Origin: JBCBSK01 sp965250105
GTDB taxonomy: Bacteria; Pseudomonadota; Alphaproteobacteria; Rhizobiales; Tepidamorphaceae
Reading direction: 5' to 3'
Assembly (NCBI GenBank): GCA_965250105.1
Contig: OZ252290.1
Location: 3,348,001 to 3,412,000, forward strand
DNA length: 64,000 nucleotides
Shown here: piece after piece, positions 1 through 7,806 of the stretch
Position numbering within the stretch: the stretch's first letter is position 1
Layout: every line of letters begins with the position of its first letter
The notes under the pieces: model-generated
The model's database searches: none
What the model saw: the letters and a program-made list of their open reading frames with translations, nothing else
What the model was told of the DNA's origin: nothing
Position numbers and translations under genes: made by a program

Positions 1-726
1 GCGTTCGCGGCGGATCGCCTTGCGCTTGCGCGAGGCCAGCGCGGCGAGGAAGGCGTCGAAATCGGCATAGCCGTCATTTTGCCAGTGAAACTGACGGTCG
101 GTGCGCTGCAGGAAACCGCGTTGGCCGAAATGATGCCATTCGTCTTCGGGTACGAAGGTCCAATGCGCCGAGGAGGCGCCCGCTTGGCGACAGAGTTCGA
201 CCGCGCCGGCGATCAGCCCGTCGCGGTCCGCCGCCATCGCGGGGCCGGGCCTGACCAGGAGCCGGCGCCCCGTCGCCGGCGTGAACGGCACGCTGACCTG
301 GAGCTTGGGATAATAGCGCCCGCCGGCGCGCTCATAGGCATCGGCCCAGCCATAATCGAAGACATATTCGCCCATCGAATGGGTCTTCAGATAGGCCGGC
401 ATGACGGCCCGCACCGGGCCTTCATCGCGGTCGCGCAGCACGAGATGGCGCGGATACCAGCCAGTACCGTCGCCGACGGCGCCGGAGGTTTCCAGCGCAT
501 TCAGAAAATCATGTGAAATGAAGGGGTTGTAGCTTTCTTCCGAAGCACTGTCGGAGGGCGTCGCACCGCGCGCCGGCGCGGTTTCGGGGTTGGCACAACC
601 GTCCCAATCGGCCGGGTCGATGTCGGCGATGGCGCCGACGACCTCGATCACCCGGTCGCCGCCACCGCAGCCCGGCGCTTCGTCCTGTTGCGGCGTTTTG
701 GTTGGCTGCGATTTTGCCTCGGTCAT
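1..726 (-). CDS. FemAB-like N-acyltransferase (DUF482 / peptidogalycan recognition family), 3' end outside window
   Basis: The 242 visible residues are the N-terminal part; the frame is open to the left edge. Typical features of the DUF482 GNAT-fold family are visible, such as the NPFISHDFLNALE motif near residue 67, YLKTHSMGEYVFDYGWADAYE-type sequence further on, and the ASRKRKAIRRER stretch at the window edge. The family is annotated as peptidoglycan or glycan-related, but its acyl substrate is not established. The ATG overlaps the stop codon of the upstream phosphodiesterase gene as ATGA, so translation is probably coupled. The order RidA, GDPD, DUF482 is common in Hyphomicrobiales. The family call is secure and the substrate unknown. 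Confidence 0.85.
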   Translation of the reverse strand, partial: MTEAKSQPTKTPQQDEAPGCGGGDRVIEVVGAIADIDPADWDGCANPETAPARGATPSDSASEESYNPFISHDFLNALETSGAVGDGTGWYPRHLVLRDRDEGPVRAVMPAYLKTHSMGEYVFDYGWADAYERAGGRYYPKLQVSVPFTPATGRRLLVRPGPAMAADRDGLIAGAVELCRQAGASSAHWTFVPEDEWHHFGQRGFLQRTDRQFHWQNDGYADFDAFLAALASRKRKAIRRER

Positions 727-1499
727 CGCGTGGTTGGCCGGAAACCCTCGAAAATGATCTGATCGACGTGACCGTCCAGCCTGTCGGCCATGTCCTGGTC
801 GCGCACGGTCCAGGAGAGAATGGGCAAGGCGCGCCGATCCCGCAAGGCCGAGAGGCGGCTGTCGGGTAGATCGCGACAATCGAACCCCACGAAGTGGGGC
901 CGGATCGCGTCGAAGCCCGGCATGGTGCCGAGATGCACGCGTTTGGCGTCGGACAGCCACGCCCAGTCTTCGTCACGCTCGAAGCGGCAGGAAACCATGC
1001 CCACGACGACATCGGGATGCGACGCCCGGATCGCGTGGAGCATGTCGGCATCGAAGGACATGGCGGCGGCGGGCCCGCCATAGGTCGACAGGAGGTCGGC
1101 GGTTTTCTCCGCCAGGGCTACCGCACCGTCGAACAAGCTCTTGATCTCGACGAGAAGCGGTGCCCGGCCGGCAATCAGATCGAGTGTTTCCGCGAGCGTC
1201 GGGATGATCTCGTCGCTGCCGAGGACCGTGATCCGACGCAGCTCCCCGGGCGACAGGGCATCGACCCGGTCGGGCCGTCCGGCCAGCCGGGTCAGCACGC
1301 TGTCATGCACCATCATCGGCGTGGCGTCTTGTGCAGGCTGGACGTCGATCTCGATGCCGTAACCGCCATCGATCGCGGCCTGAACCGCGGCGAGCGTGTT
1401 TTCCGGGCGGTTCAGCGCGAGATCATGCAGGCCGCGATGAGCGAAGGGGCGGGCGGTCAGCCAGCCCCGATCGTCGCCCGGCAGCGCCACGGCGGACAT
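723..1499 (-). CDS. Glycerophosphodiester phosphodiesterase family protein
   Basis: 258 residues, normal for cytoplasmic UgpQ-type enzymes, which split glycerophosphodiesters into sn-glycerol 3-phosphate and an alcohol. The TIM-barrel signature is clear: AHRG near residue 20, PENT, then E-x-D in IEIDVQ and the MVHD motif that binds metal and phosphate. No signal peptide is seen. I use the ATG at 1499 because the 39 residues upstream in the open frame are low-complexity Arg/Ser sequence that lies over the ridA end. The gene starts 37 bp after ridA and its stop overlaps the next start, so the three genes look like one operon. Confidence 0.92.
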   Translation of the reverse strand: MSAVALPGDDRGWLTARPFAHRGLHDLALNRPENTLAAVQAAIDGGYGIEIDVQPAQDATPMMVHDSVLTRLAGRPDRVDALSPGELRRITVLGSDEIIPTLAETLDLIAGRAPLLVEIKSLFDGAVALAEKTADLLSTYGGPAAAMSFDADMLHAIRASHPDVVVGMVSCRFERDEDWAWLSDAKRVHLGTMPGFDAIRPHFVGFDCRDLPDSRLSALRDRRALPILSWTVRDQDMADRLDGHVDQIIFEGFRPTTR

Positions 1500-1536
1500 G
1501 CGGGCCGTTCTGTCGGGGCGCGTCGCGCGGGCCCGG

Positions 1537-2001
1537 TCAGGCGCTCTCGATGATCGCTTCGATTTCGACCGCGACGCCGAAGGGCAGAGAGCCCACGCCC
1601 ACCGCCGACCGTGCATGACGGCCCTTGTCGCCGAGAACCTCGACCATGAAGTCCGACGCGCCGTTGACGACCTTCGGATGATCGCCGAAATCCGGCGTGG
1701 CGTTGACGAAACCGGTCAGCTTGACCAGACGGCCGAGCTTGTCGAGATCACCCAGCGCCGCCTTGGCCTGGGCCAGTATGTTGATCGCGCAGAGCTTCGC
1801 CGCCGCCTGGCCCTGCTCGACCGTGTAAGTGTCGCCGAGCTTGCCGATATGCTCGATGCCCGAAGCTCCCATCGGCACCTGGCCGGAGATGTAGATCATC
1901 GTGCCGCTTGTCACGAAGGGCACGTAGTTGGCCGCCGGCGCCGCGGCTTCCGGCAGGGTGATGCCAAGCTCTTGAAGACGGGTTTCGATCGCGCCGGCCA
2001 T
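1537..2001 (-). CDS. RidA family enamine/imine deaminase
   Basis: 154 residues of the YjgF/YER057c/UK114 (RidA) family. The family hydrolyses reactive enamines and imines made by PLP enzymes, though subfamilies differ. Visible conserved parts are ISGQVPM in the first half and the late motif RSAVGVGSLPFGVAVEIEA; RidA-type catalytic members have an Arg at this late position and here the Arg of HARSAVG fits it. This is the longer, about 150-residue subtype rather than the 128-residue classical RidA. The start at 2001 has an AGGAG box 7 bp upstream and removes a meaningless N-terminal extension. It is the first gene of the RidA-GDPD-DUF482 operon. Confidence 0.92.
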   Translation of the reverse strand: MAGAIETRLQELGITLPEAAAPAANYVPFVTSGTMIYISGQVPMGASGIEHIGKLGDTYTVEQGQAAAKLCAINILAQAKAALGDLDKLGRLVKLTGFVNATPDFGDHPKVVNGASDFMVEVLGDKGRHARSAVGVGSLPFGVAVEIEAIIESA

Positions 2002-2404
2002 GGCGGTACTCCTCAGCGGTTCGGTGGGATGGGACAAGGTGTTGTTGTTGGCCACCTGATGCCGCAGCCGGGCTGCAACCGCAAGGGAAAGCCGCGACCG
2101 GCCGGCGTATTTTTCGCCGCGATGCCGATATCGCACGGCTGGACGGCGCCGACGCCCCTTGTCGCGGCTTCAAGAAACCGTCACAGTCCGGGGCGAACGT
2201 GCCGGTCGCATGCGCGTGCTCGTTTCATCCCGCCGGCGGGGCAGGGTGCCGTCGCACATGGCAGCATCGCGTCGGCGATGTCGTGAAACGCGTTGTCGCG
2301 GCGTATCAGGAAGAAGCGCTTCGGGAATCTGGCATGGCGCCGTCGGCCCGAAGCGGGCCGGATTATACGACGCCGGTTTTGGGAAATCGGATCTGGGGAG
2401 AAGC
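2002..2404. other. Intergenic region between ridA-like gene and eipB
   Basis: About 400 bp between two divergently transcribed genes. It must contain the promoters for both, but no clear sigma-70-like boxes, tRNA or long hairpin stand out. Open frames across it are shadows without recognisable protein sequence. A GGGGAG ribosome-binding site for the downstream gene lies at its right end. Confidence 0.5.
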
Positions 2405-3274
2405 ATGGTCTCGCACCGTCTGTTGCCGGTTTTGCGGGTTTGCGGCGCCGTCGCCGGCGCCTTGATGATCGCCGTCACGGCCGCGTCGGACGCCGAGGCC
2501 CAGATCGCGCCGCACCGGGCGGTCTACGATCTCGAACTCGTCCGCACCTCGGAAGGCTCGTCGCTGACCGGTCTTGAAGGCCGGCTCGTGATCGAAGTGC
2601 TCGGCTCGGTCTGCGAGGGCTGGTCGCTGAACACGCGCTATGTCTTCCGCTCGGAGGGCGAGGGTGGCTATTCGGTGCTCAGCGATGTGCGCGCCGCCCA
2701 ATGGGAGGACGGCACGGGATCGACCTTCCGCTTCCTGTCGCGGCGCTATGACAATGATAATCTCTCGGAACGGACCGACGGCACCGCGCAGCGCTTCGGC
2801 GACGGCATCGAAGTCGATCTCGAGGAGCCGGCCGAGACGCATTTCGAGATCGACGGGGCGGTCCTGTTCCCGACCCAGCATCTGCGCCGCATTCTAGAAG
2901 CGGCCGAAGGTGGTGAGACGCTGTTGTCGGCGCGCGTGTTCGACGGCTCGGACGAGGGCGACCAGGTCTATTCGACGCTGACCATCATCGGTGGCGCGCT
3001 CGGGATCGACGGTGCCGGCGACGCGGGCGGCAATGATGATCGCGGCGACGACGTTCTGGTCGACGTGCCGGCCTGGCGGGTGACGGTGAGCTATTTCGAG
3101 GAAACCTATACCCCGGGCGAGGATGGATCGGGCGAGCAGATGCCGGTCTACACCGTCGCCTATGACCTTCTGGCCAATGGCGTCAGCCGGGCGCTCGAAC
3201 TCGATTATGGCGACTTCGTCCTGTCCGGCGACCTCAGAAGCATCGAACTGCTGGACCGCCTCGACTGCGAATAG
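2405..3274 (+). CDS. eipB: Cell envelope integrity protein EipB (DUF1849)
   Basis: 289 residues with a Sec signal peptide (basic start, hydrophobic run to about residue 25, then an Ala-x-Ala-like cleavage before QIAPHRAVYDL). The mature part matches DUF1849, the EipB family: a periplasmic beta-spiral protein needed for envelope stability in Brucella. The family's conserved disulfide pair is present as Cys70 (SVCEGW) and Cys288, two residues from the end (LDCE). One Gly/Asp-rich insertion near residue 205 (DGAGDAGGNDDRGDD) looks like a variable loop. The ATG at 2405 is preceded by GGGGAG. The gene stands alone and is convergent with dinB. Confidence 0.9.
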   Translation: MVSHRLLPVLRVCGAVAGALMIAVTAASDAEAQIAPHRAVYDLELVRTSEGSSLTGLEGRLVIEVLGSVCEGWSLNTRYVFRSEGEGGYSVLSDVRAAQWEDGTGSTFRFLSRRYDNDNLSERTDGTAQRFGDGIEVDLEEPAETHFEIDGAVLFPTQHLRRILEAAEGGETLLSARVFDGSDEGDQVYSTLTIIGGALGIDGAGDAGGNDDRGDDVLVDVPAWRVTVSYFEETYTPGEDGSGEQMPVYTVAYDLLANGVSRALELDYGDFVLSGDLRSIELLDRLDCE

Positions 3275-3320
3275 GCCGACGGTTCGTCGTTGGCGCGATT
3301 GCCGCCGTTCCGCCGCCGCC

Positions 3321-4715
3321 CTAGTGACGCGGGCGTTTGTCCGGGCGGCCAGGGTGGTCGGGCAGGAAGCCGATGCCGCGATCGATGCTGGCCGAGCCGA
3401 ACTTCGCCCTCACCGCATCGACGGCGCGTTCGGCATCCTTGCGCCGCTCGTCGCCGGCCAAGAGCGAGGGCTGGTCGCAGGCCATCGCGTCGACGAGCTG
3501 GCTGACACCGACGCCGATCAGGCGGAAGGCGGTGCCGTCGGTCTCGGTCTTGAGCAGCGCTTCGGCGGCCTCGAAGATGCGGTCGGCGAGCTGTGTCGGA
3601 TCGTCGAGCGTGGCGCGCCGGGTCAGCGTCCTGAAATCGGCGGTCTTGAGCTTCAGCGTCACCACAGATCCGCCGATCTCCTTGGTCTTGAGGCGCCCCG
3701 ACAGCTTGTCCGACAACCGCCACAAGACGCGCTTCAGCGTGGCGAAATCGCGGATATCCTCCTCGAAGGTCGTTTCGTTGCTGACGCTCTTGGGCGCTTC
3801 ATTGGGCGTGACCGGGCGGCCGTCGCGGCCATGCGCCAGATCATGGAGCCGCATGCCATGGGTGCCCATCGTCTGGGCGAGTTCGCGGGCCGAGCGCCGC
3901 TGCACGTCGCCGATCAGGCGGATGCCGGCCGCATCGAGTGTGCGCGCCGCGGCACCGCCGATGCCGGGGATCAGGGTGACCGGCAGCGGGGCGAGCAGCG
4001 CTTCGGTCTCCTGACGGCCGATGACGGTGAAGCCGCGCGGCTTGTCGCGGTCCGCAGCGAGCTTCGCCAGGAATTTGTTGTGGCTCAGCCCGATCGACAC
4101 GGTGATGCCGATCTCCTGCTCGATGCGCAGGGCAAGCCGCGCCATCATATGGGCGGGCGGGGCGCCATGCAGGGTTTCGGTGCCCGACAGGTCGAGGAAG
4201 GCCTCATCGATCGACAGCGGCTCGACCAGAGGGGTCAGGTCGCGCATCAGCGCGCGGATATCGCGCGACACGGCCGCATATCTGGCGATGTCGGGGCGCA
4301 GCACCACCGCGTCGGGACAGGCCTTGAGCGCCTTGAACATGGGCATGGCCGAGCGCACGCCCTGGATGCGCGCGATGTAGCAGGCCGTCGACACCACGCC
4401 GCGCCGGCCGCCGCCGATGATCAGCGGCTTGTCGGCGAGGTCCGGATTGTCGCGCTTCTCGACCGCGGCGAAGAAGGCGTCGCAATCGAGATGGGCGATC
4501 GCCAGCCCGGTCAGTTCGGCATGGCGGAGGATGCGTGGGCTGCCGCAATCGGCGCAGCGCCAGCCTCTAGCGGTAGCGCCGTCGACCCGCCTGATCGCCG
4601 TGCCGAGACAATCGCGGCACAAGGCCGGGACGTCGCTGCCGGCAACAGGGGGGCCGGCCTTGTCGGCATCGACCCTTTCGCGATCCGGCGCGGTTCGGTC
4701 GGACAGGGCGCTCAT
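3321..4715 (-). CDS. dinB: DNA polymerase IV (Y-family, DinB)
   Basis: 464 residues. The Y-family palm carries catalytic acidic residues in HLDCDAFF (Asp77, Asp79) and in LSIDEAFLD; the helix-hairpin-helix thumb (IPGIGGAAARTL) and little-finger domain follow. It makes short error-prone patches across damaged DNA. Compared with the 351-residue E. coli enzyme it has a roughly 70-residue N-terminal extension holding two CxxC pairs (Cys33/36 and Cys54/57), which look like a zinc ribbon. Its ATG overlaps the DUF3572 stop codon (ATGA). No LexA box is obvious in the leader of the operon. Confidence 0.95.
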   Translation of the reverse strand: MSALSDRTAPDRERVDADKAGPPVAGSDVPALCRDCLGTAIRRVDGATARGWRCADCGSPRILRHAELTGLAIAHLDCDAFFAAVEKRDNPDLADKPLIIGGGRRGVVSTACYIARIQGVRSAMPMFKALKACPDAVVLRPDIARYAAVSRDIRALMRDLTPLVEPLSIDEAFLDLSGTETLHGAPPAHMMARLALRIEQEIGITVSIGLSHNKFLAKLAADRDKPRGFTVIGRQETEALLAPLPVTLIPGIGGAAARTLDAAGIRLIGDVQRRSARELAQTMGTHGMRLHDLAHGRDGRPVTPNEAPKSVSNETTFEEDIRDFATLKRVLWRLSDKLSGRLKTKEIGGSVVTLKLKTADFRTLTRRATLDDPTQLADRIFEAAEALLKTETDGTAFRLIGVGVSQLVDAMACDQPSLLAGDERRKDAERAVDAVRAKFGSASIDRGIGFLPDHPGRPDKRPRH

Positions 4716-5014
4716 GACGTCTCGTGCCCGGCGTCGGCCAGCGCGTGATAGGCATAGGTGATGGCTTCGGCGTCGAGGTCGTGATCGGCGGCGAAGGCCA
4801 GCAGCAGGCTTTCATCGGCCATCAGATAGGCCAGCACGCCGGCGAGGAAGCCGGACTCTCCGGCGGCCTGGCGCAGATCCTCGACCGAAAGCCCCGTCAT
4901 CCCGAGAAACCGGTCGAAACGGTCGCTGTCACGGCTCAGATAGGACAAGGCGGCGATGGCGATCGCCTCGGCGCCCGCATGGCCTGTCGCATCGCCTTGT
5001 CGATCCCGCTGCAT
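4712..5014 (-). CDS. DUF3572 family protein
   Basis: 100 residues, helical and acidic, without signal peptide or membrane segment. The sequence AIAIAALSYLSRDSDRFDRFLGMTGLS is typical of DUF3572, a small alphaproteobacterial family of unknown function regularly found next to divK. It is divergent from divK, with 135 bp between the starts, and overlaps dinB by four bases, so it is probably co-transcribed with the polymerase. No function can be assigned. Confidence 0.85.
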   Translation of the reverse strand: MQRDRQGDATGHAGAEAIAIAALSYLSRDSDRFDRFLGMTGLSVEDLRQAAGESGFLAGVLAYLMADESLLLAFAADHDLDAEAITYAYHALADAGHETS

Positions 5015-5149
5015 GTCGTCCCGGCCTTTGGTTTACGGTCTTTATGGGATCATATTTGCCTTTCCGTAAGCTATCCACGTTAAGTTTGTTCAAGGGAAGG
5101 AGTGTGGGGCTCCGCACCGGGCAGAACTTCGCGGACATGGGACACGCCG

Positions 5150-5536
5150 ATGGCGAAGAAGATTCTTATTGTTGAGGACAACGAACTCAACATGAAGCTG
5201 TTTCAGGACCTCCTGAAGACCAGCGGCTACGACGTCGTCGGCACGCGGAACGGAACCGATGCGCTCGCCTTGGCGCGATCCGAGAGGCCGGATCTGATCT
5301 TGATGGATATTCAGTTGCCGGAAGTGTCCGGTCTCGACGTCACTAGATGGATCAAGGAGGACGACGATCTGGCCGATATCCCGGTCATCGCCGTCACGGC
5401 CTTCGCCATGAAGGGAGACGAGGAACGCATCCGCGAAGGCGGCTGCGAGGCCTATATCTCGAAGCCGATCTCGGTGGCGCGGTTCCTCGAAACGGTGCGC
5501 CACTACATCGGCGACGAAGCAGGAGAGCCACGCTAA
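5150..5536 (+). CDS. divK: Single-domain response regulator DivK
   Basis: 128 residues forming a single receiver domain: acidic pair ED near residue 9-10, phospho-acceptor Asp in LILMDIQLP at about residue 53, Thr in VTAFA and Lys in ISKPIS. DivK relays signals between the histidine kinases DivJ and PleC and through DivL/CckA to CtrA, setting polarity and cell-cycle progress in Alphaproteobacteria. The ATG at 5150 (MAKKILIVEDN) matches the usual DivK start; longer frames upstream are not conserved. Its TAA stop overlaps the pleD start (TAATG), the normal divK-pleD arrangement. Confidence 0.97.
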   Translation: MAKKILIVEDNELNMKLFQDLLKTSGYDVVGTRNGTDALALARSERPDLILMDIQLPEVSGLDVTRWIKEDDDLADIPVIAVTAFAMKGDEERIREGGCEAYISKPISVARFLETVRHYIGDEAGEPR

Positions 5537-6909
5537 TGACCGCACGGGTGCTTGTCGTCGACGACATCCTGGCCAATGTCAAACTGCTCGAAGCCCGCCT
5601 GACCGCGGAGTATTTCGAGGTCATGACGGCGATGAGCGGCGCCGAAGCACTCGACATGGTGGCGGCGGGCCACTGCGATATCGTGCTGTTGGACGTGATG
5701 ATGCCGGGCATGGACGGCTTCGAGGTCTGCCGGCGCATCAAGGCCAATCCGACGACGCACCATATTCCGGTGGTGATGATCACCGCCCTCGACCAGCCGG
5801 CCGATCGGGTGCGCGGGCTCGAGGCCGGCGCCGACGATTTCCTGACCAAGCCCGTCGACGACGTCTCGCTGGTGACCCGCGTCAGGAGCCTGGTCCGGCT
5901 CAAGATGCTGACCGACGAATTGCGCATGCGCGCGGCCACCAGCCGCGACATGGGGATGAGCGATCCCTTCGAACAGGCCAGCAAGATGGCGATCGACGGC
6001 GGGCGGGTGCTGATCGTCGACGACCGGCCGGCTTCCTATGACCGGCTGCGCAAGACCCTGCGCCGGCTGCATCATGTCGATGTCGAGGAAAATCCGCAGG
6101 AAGCGCTGTTTCGCGTCGTCGAGGGCAATTACGACGTCCTGATCGTCAGCCTCGATCTCGCCGATTTCGATGGCTTGCGGCTTTGTTCGCAGATCCGCTC
6201 GCTCGACCGCACCCGCGACATGCCGATCCTGATCGTCGTCGATCCCGAGGACACCGCGCGCCTGATGCGCGGGCTCGACATGGGCGTCAACGACTATGCG
6301 CTGCGGCCTGTCGACAAGAACGAATTGCTGGCGCGCGTGAACACCCAGATCCGTCGCCGCCGCTATGCCGACTGCCTGCGCGACAATGTCCAGATGTCGA
6401 TGACGCTCGCGGTGACCGACGAACTGACCGGCCTGCACAATCGCCGCTATATGGAAAGCCATCTCAAGAGCCAGGTGCGCCAGGCCCAGGAACGCGATCG
6501 CAATCTGTCGGTGTTGGTCATCGACATCGACTATTTCAAGTCGATCAATGACAGCTACGGCCATGATGTCGGCGACGAGGTGCTGCGCGATTTCGCGGCC
6601 CGGCTGAAGAAGAACGTGCGCGGCATCGATCTGGCCTGCCGCGTCGGCGGCGAGGAGTTCGTCGTCGTCATGCCCGATACCGATCTCGCGCTCGCGCTGC
6701 GGATTGCCGAGAGGCTGCGCGCCTCCGTGTCGGGCACGGGTTTCGTCATCCAGAACGGCGCCCGCATGATCGACGTTACCGTCAGCGTCGGCGTCGCCCA
6801 TCTCGATGGCGCCGACGAGACGGTCGAGACGCTGATGAAGCGGGCCGATGTCGCGCTCTACAGCGCCAAGCAGGACGGCCGCAACCGGGTGGTCGCCGAC
6901 GCGGCCTGA
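5536..6909 (+). CDS. pleD: Diguanylate cyclase response regulator PleD
   Basis: 457 residues in the PleD layout: receiver domain 1 with phospho-acceptor Asp53 (LLDVMMPGMDG), a degenerate adaptor receiver domain (about 155-280), and a C-terminal GGDEF domain with an intact GGEEF active site. The product-inhibition I-site RxxD is present five residues before it (RGID). It makes c-di-GMP after phosphorylation and controls the motile-to-sessile transition and pole development. All residues needed for activity that I can check are present. It is translationally coupled to divK. Confidence 0.97.
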   Translation: MTARVLVVDDILANVKLLEARLTAEYFEVMTAMSGAEALDMVAAGHCDIVLLDVMMPGMDGFEVCRRIKANPTTHHIPVVMITALDQPADRVRGLEAGADDFLTKPVDDVSLVTRVRSLVRLKMLTDELRMRAATSRDMGMSDPFEQASKMAIDGGRVLIVDDRPASYDRLRKTLRRLHHVDVEENPQEALFRVVEGNYDVLIVSLDLADFDGLRLCSQIRSLDRTRDMPILIVVDPEDTARLMRGLDMGVNDYALRPVDKNELLARVNTQIRRRRYADCLRDNVQMSMTLAVTDELTGLHNRRYMESHLKSQVRQAQERDRNLSVLVIDIDYFKSINDSYGHDVGDEVLRDFAARLKKNVRGIDLACRVGGEEFVVVMPDTDLALALRIAERLRASVSGTGFVIQNGARMIDVTVSVGVAHLDGADETVETLMKRADVALYSAKQDGRNRVVADAA

Positions 6910-6986
6910 TCCGCCCGGACCCTCGAGCCATGCCGAGACGCCGGGACGGGGCGGGCGCGGAGGCCGCGTAACCTTTCCCGTTTAGG

Positions 6987-7001
6987 TTAACCGACGGTTA
7001 C
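6987..7001. promoter_or_regulatory. Possible CtrA-type box (TTAA-N7-TTAC)
   Basis: The spacing fits the CtrA consensus TTAA-N7-TTAA and seven of eight positions match. It lies 78 bp after pleD and about 120 bp before the first hairpin of the structured region. A single near-match in a 64 kb window is weak evidence. Confidence 0.2.
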
Positions 7002-7122
7002 CGCCGACGGGGCGGAATCGCTATTGATTCGCCCCACCCCATTGCGCATTTTTCGGCTAGGGCGCCGTCAGCGAAAACCGAACCCGGTTTCGCCGTCGAA
7101 AGCGCTTCAAAACAACGGCTTA

Positions 7123-7356
7123 GAGACGTTTGTGACGCCGATTTCACGGCAACGTCTCAGGAGTGATCGGGATTGCAGGCAAAGCAGGTAAGTCTCTCTA
7201 TCGTTTGACGATTTGGAGACACGTCGCCGTGGCCTGTCATGTCGATGGCGAACACCCCATGGAGTGCTCAGGTCCGCCGCATCTCCTGGGTCCGTGGGGT
7301 TAGGTTGGGCGTGGGGCCAGCGCAGGCCTCCTCGTAGCGGTGGTCCCCGCCCGACC
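7123..7356 (+). ncRNA. Candidate structured RNA of unknown class between pleD and rpmG
   Basis: At least four stem-loops follow each other. 7123-7130 pairs with 7151-7158 (8 bp perfect) around a GCCG/CGGC inner stem. 7192-7196 pairs with 7216-7220 and 7200-7204 with 7208-7212 around a 3x3 internal loop. 7254-7263 pairs with 7291-7300 and 7267-7272 with 7285-7290. 7303-7316 pairs with 7345-7356 with two bulges. Every non-Watson-Crick pair I find is U-G on the plus strand and would be an A-C mismatch on the minus strand, which favours a plus-strand transcript. It does not match RNase P, SRP, tmRNA or a recognisable 6S RNA. The surrounding 6910-7516 has no credible protein gene. Confidence 0.35.
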
Positions 7357-7407
7357 GCCCGGTGCAAGTCGGATTGGATCCGGCCGCGTCAGATTCTGCC
7401 ATGCCAC

Positions 7408-7432
7408 AAAAAATGCGCCGCTCGGGCGCATT
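7408..7432 (-). terminator. Intrinsic terminator of rpmG
   Basis: An 8-bp perfect stem (7412-7419 with 7425-7432) with a 5-nt loop is followed, on the minus strand, by six T residues. It lies about 85 bp after the rpmG stop codon. Confidence 0.7.
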
Positions 7433-7516
7433 CACTTGTATTCAGTCTTGTCGGGGCGGGCCGCTCTCGGCGAGGGGCCCAATCCGCCATCGATCCTGCG
7501 CGGTCGGGACCCGCGG

Positions 7517-7684
7517 CTACTTGATCTTGGCTTCCTTGAACTCGACATGCTTGCGCGCCACTGGATCATATTTCCGGATCGAGAACTTCTCGGTCATGGT
7601 GCGCGAATTCTTCTTGGTCACATAGAAGTAACCGGTGTCGGCGGTGCTCACCAGCCGGATCTTGATCGTGGTTGCCTTGGCCAT
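7517..7684 (-). CDS. rpmG: 50S ribosomal protein L33
   Basis: 55 residues starting MAKATTIKIRLVSTADTGYFYVT, the usual length and sequence of proteobacterial L33, a protein of the large ribosomal subunit near the E site. It is the zinc-free C-minus type: the CxxC pairs of zinc-binding L33 are absent. An AGAGGT ribosome-binding site precedes the ATG. It is monocistronic, convergent with pleD, and has its own terminator. Confidence 0.97.
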   Translation of the reverse strand: MAKATTIKIRLVSTADTGYFYVTKKNSRTMTEKFSIRKYDPVARKHVEFKEAKIK

Positions 7685-7806
7685 GGTCGACCTCTTTTGC
7701 GCGCCCGGACGCGGGCTGCGACAGTGTTCCGATATCGAGAAAGCGCGTAACCTATGCACGGGCCGGCGATTGTCAAGCCAAATGGCGCGGCCGGGCGGCT
7801 GGTCGA

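Noticed and set aside
7120..7400. 6S RNA, SRP RNA or RNase P RNA
   Set aside because: The conserved sequences of SRP and RNase P RNA are absent, and the string of separate hairpins does not form the single long hairpin with central bubble of 6S RNA. It is kept as an unclassified RNA candidate.
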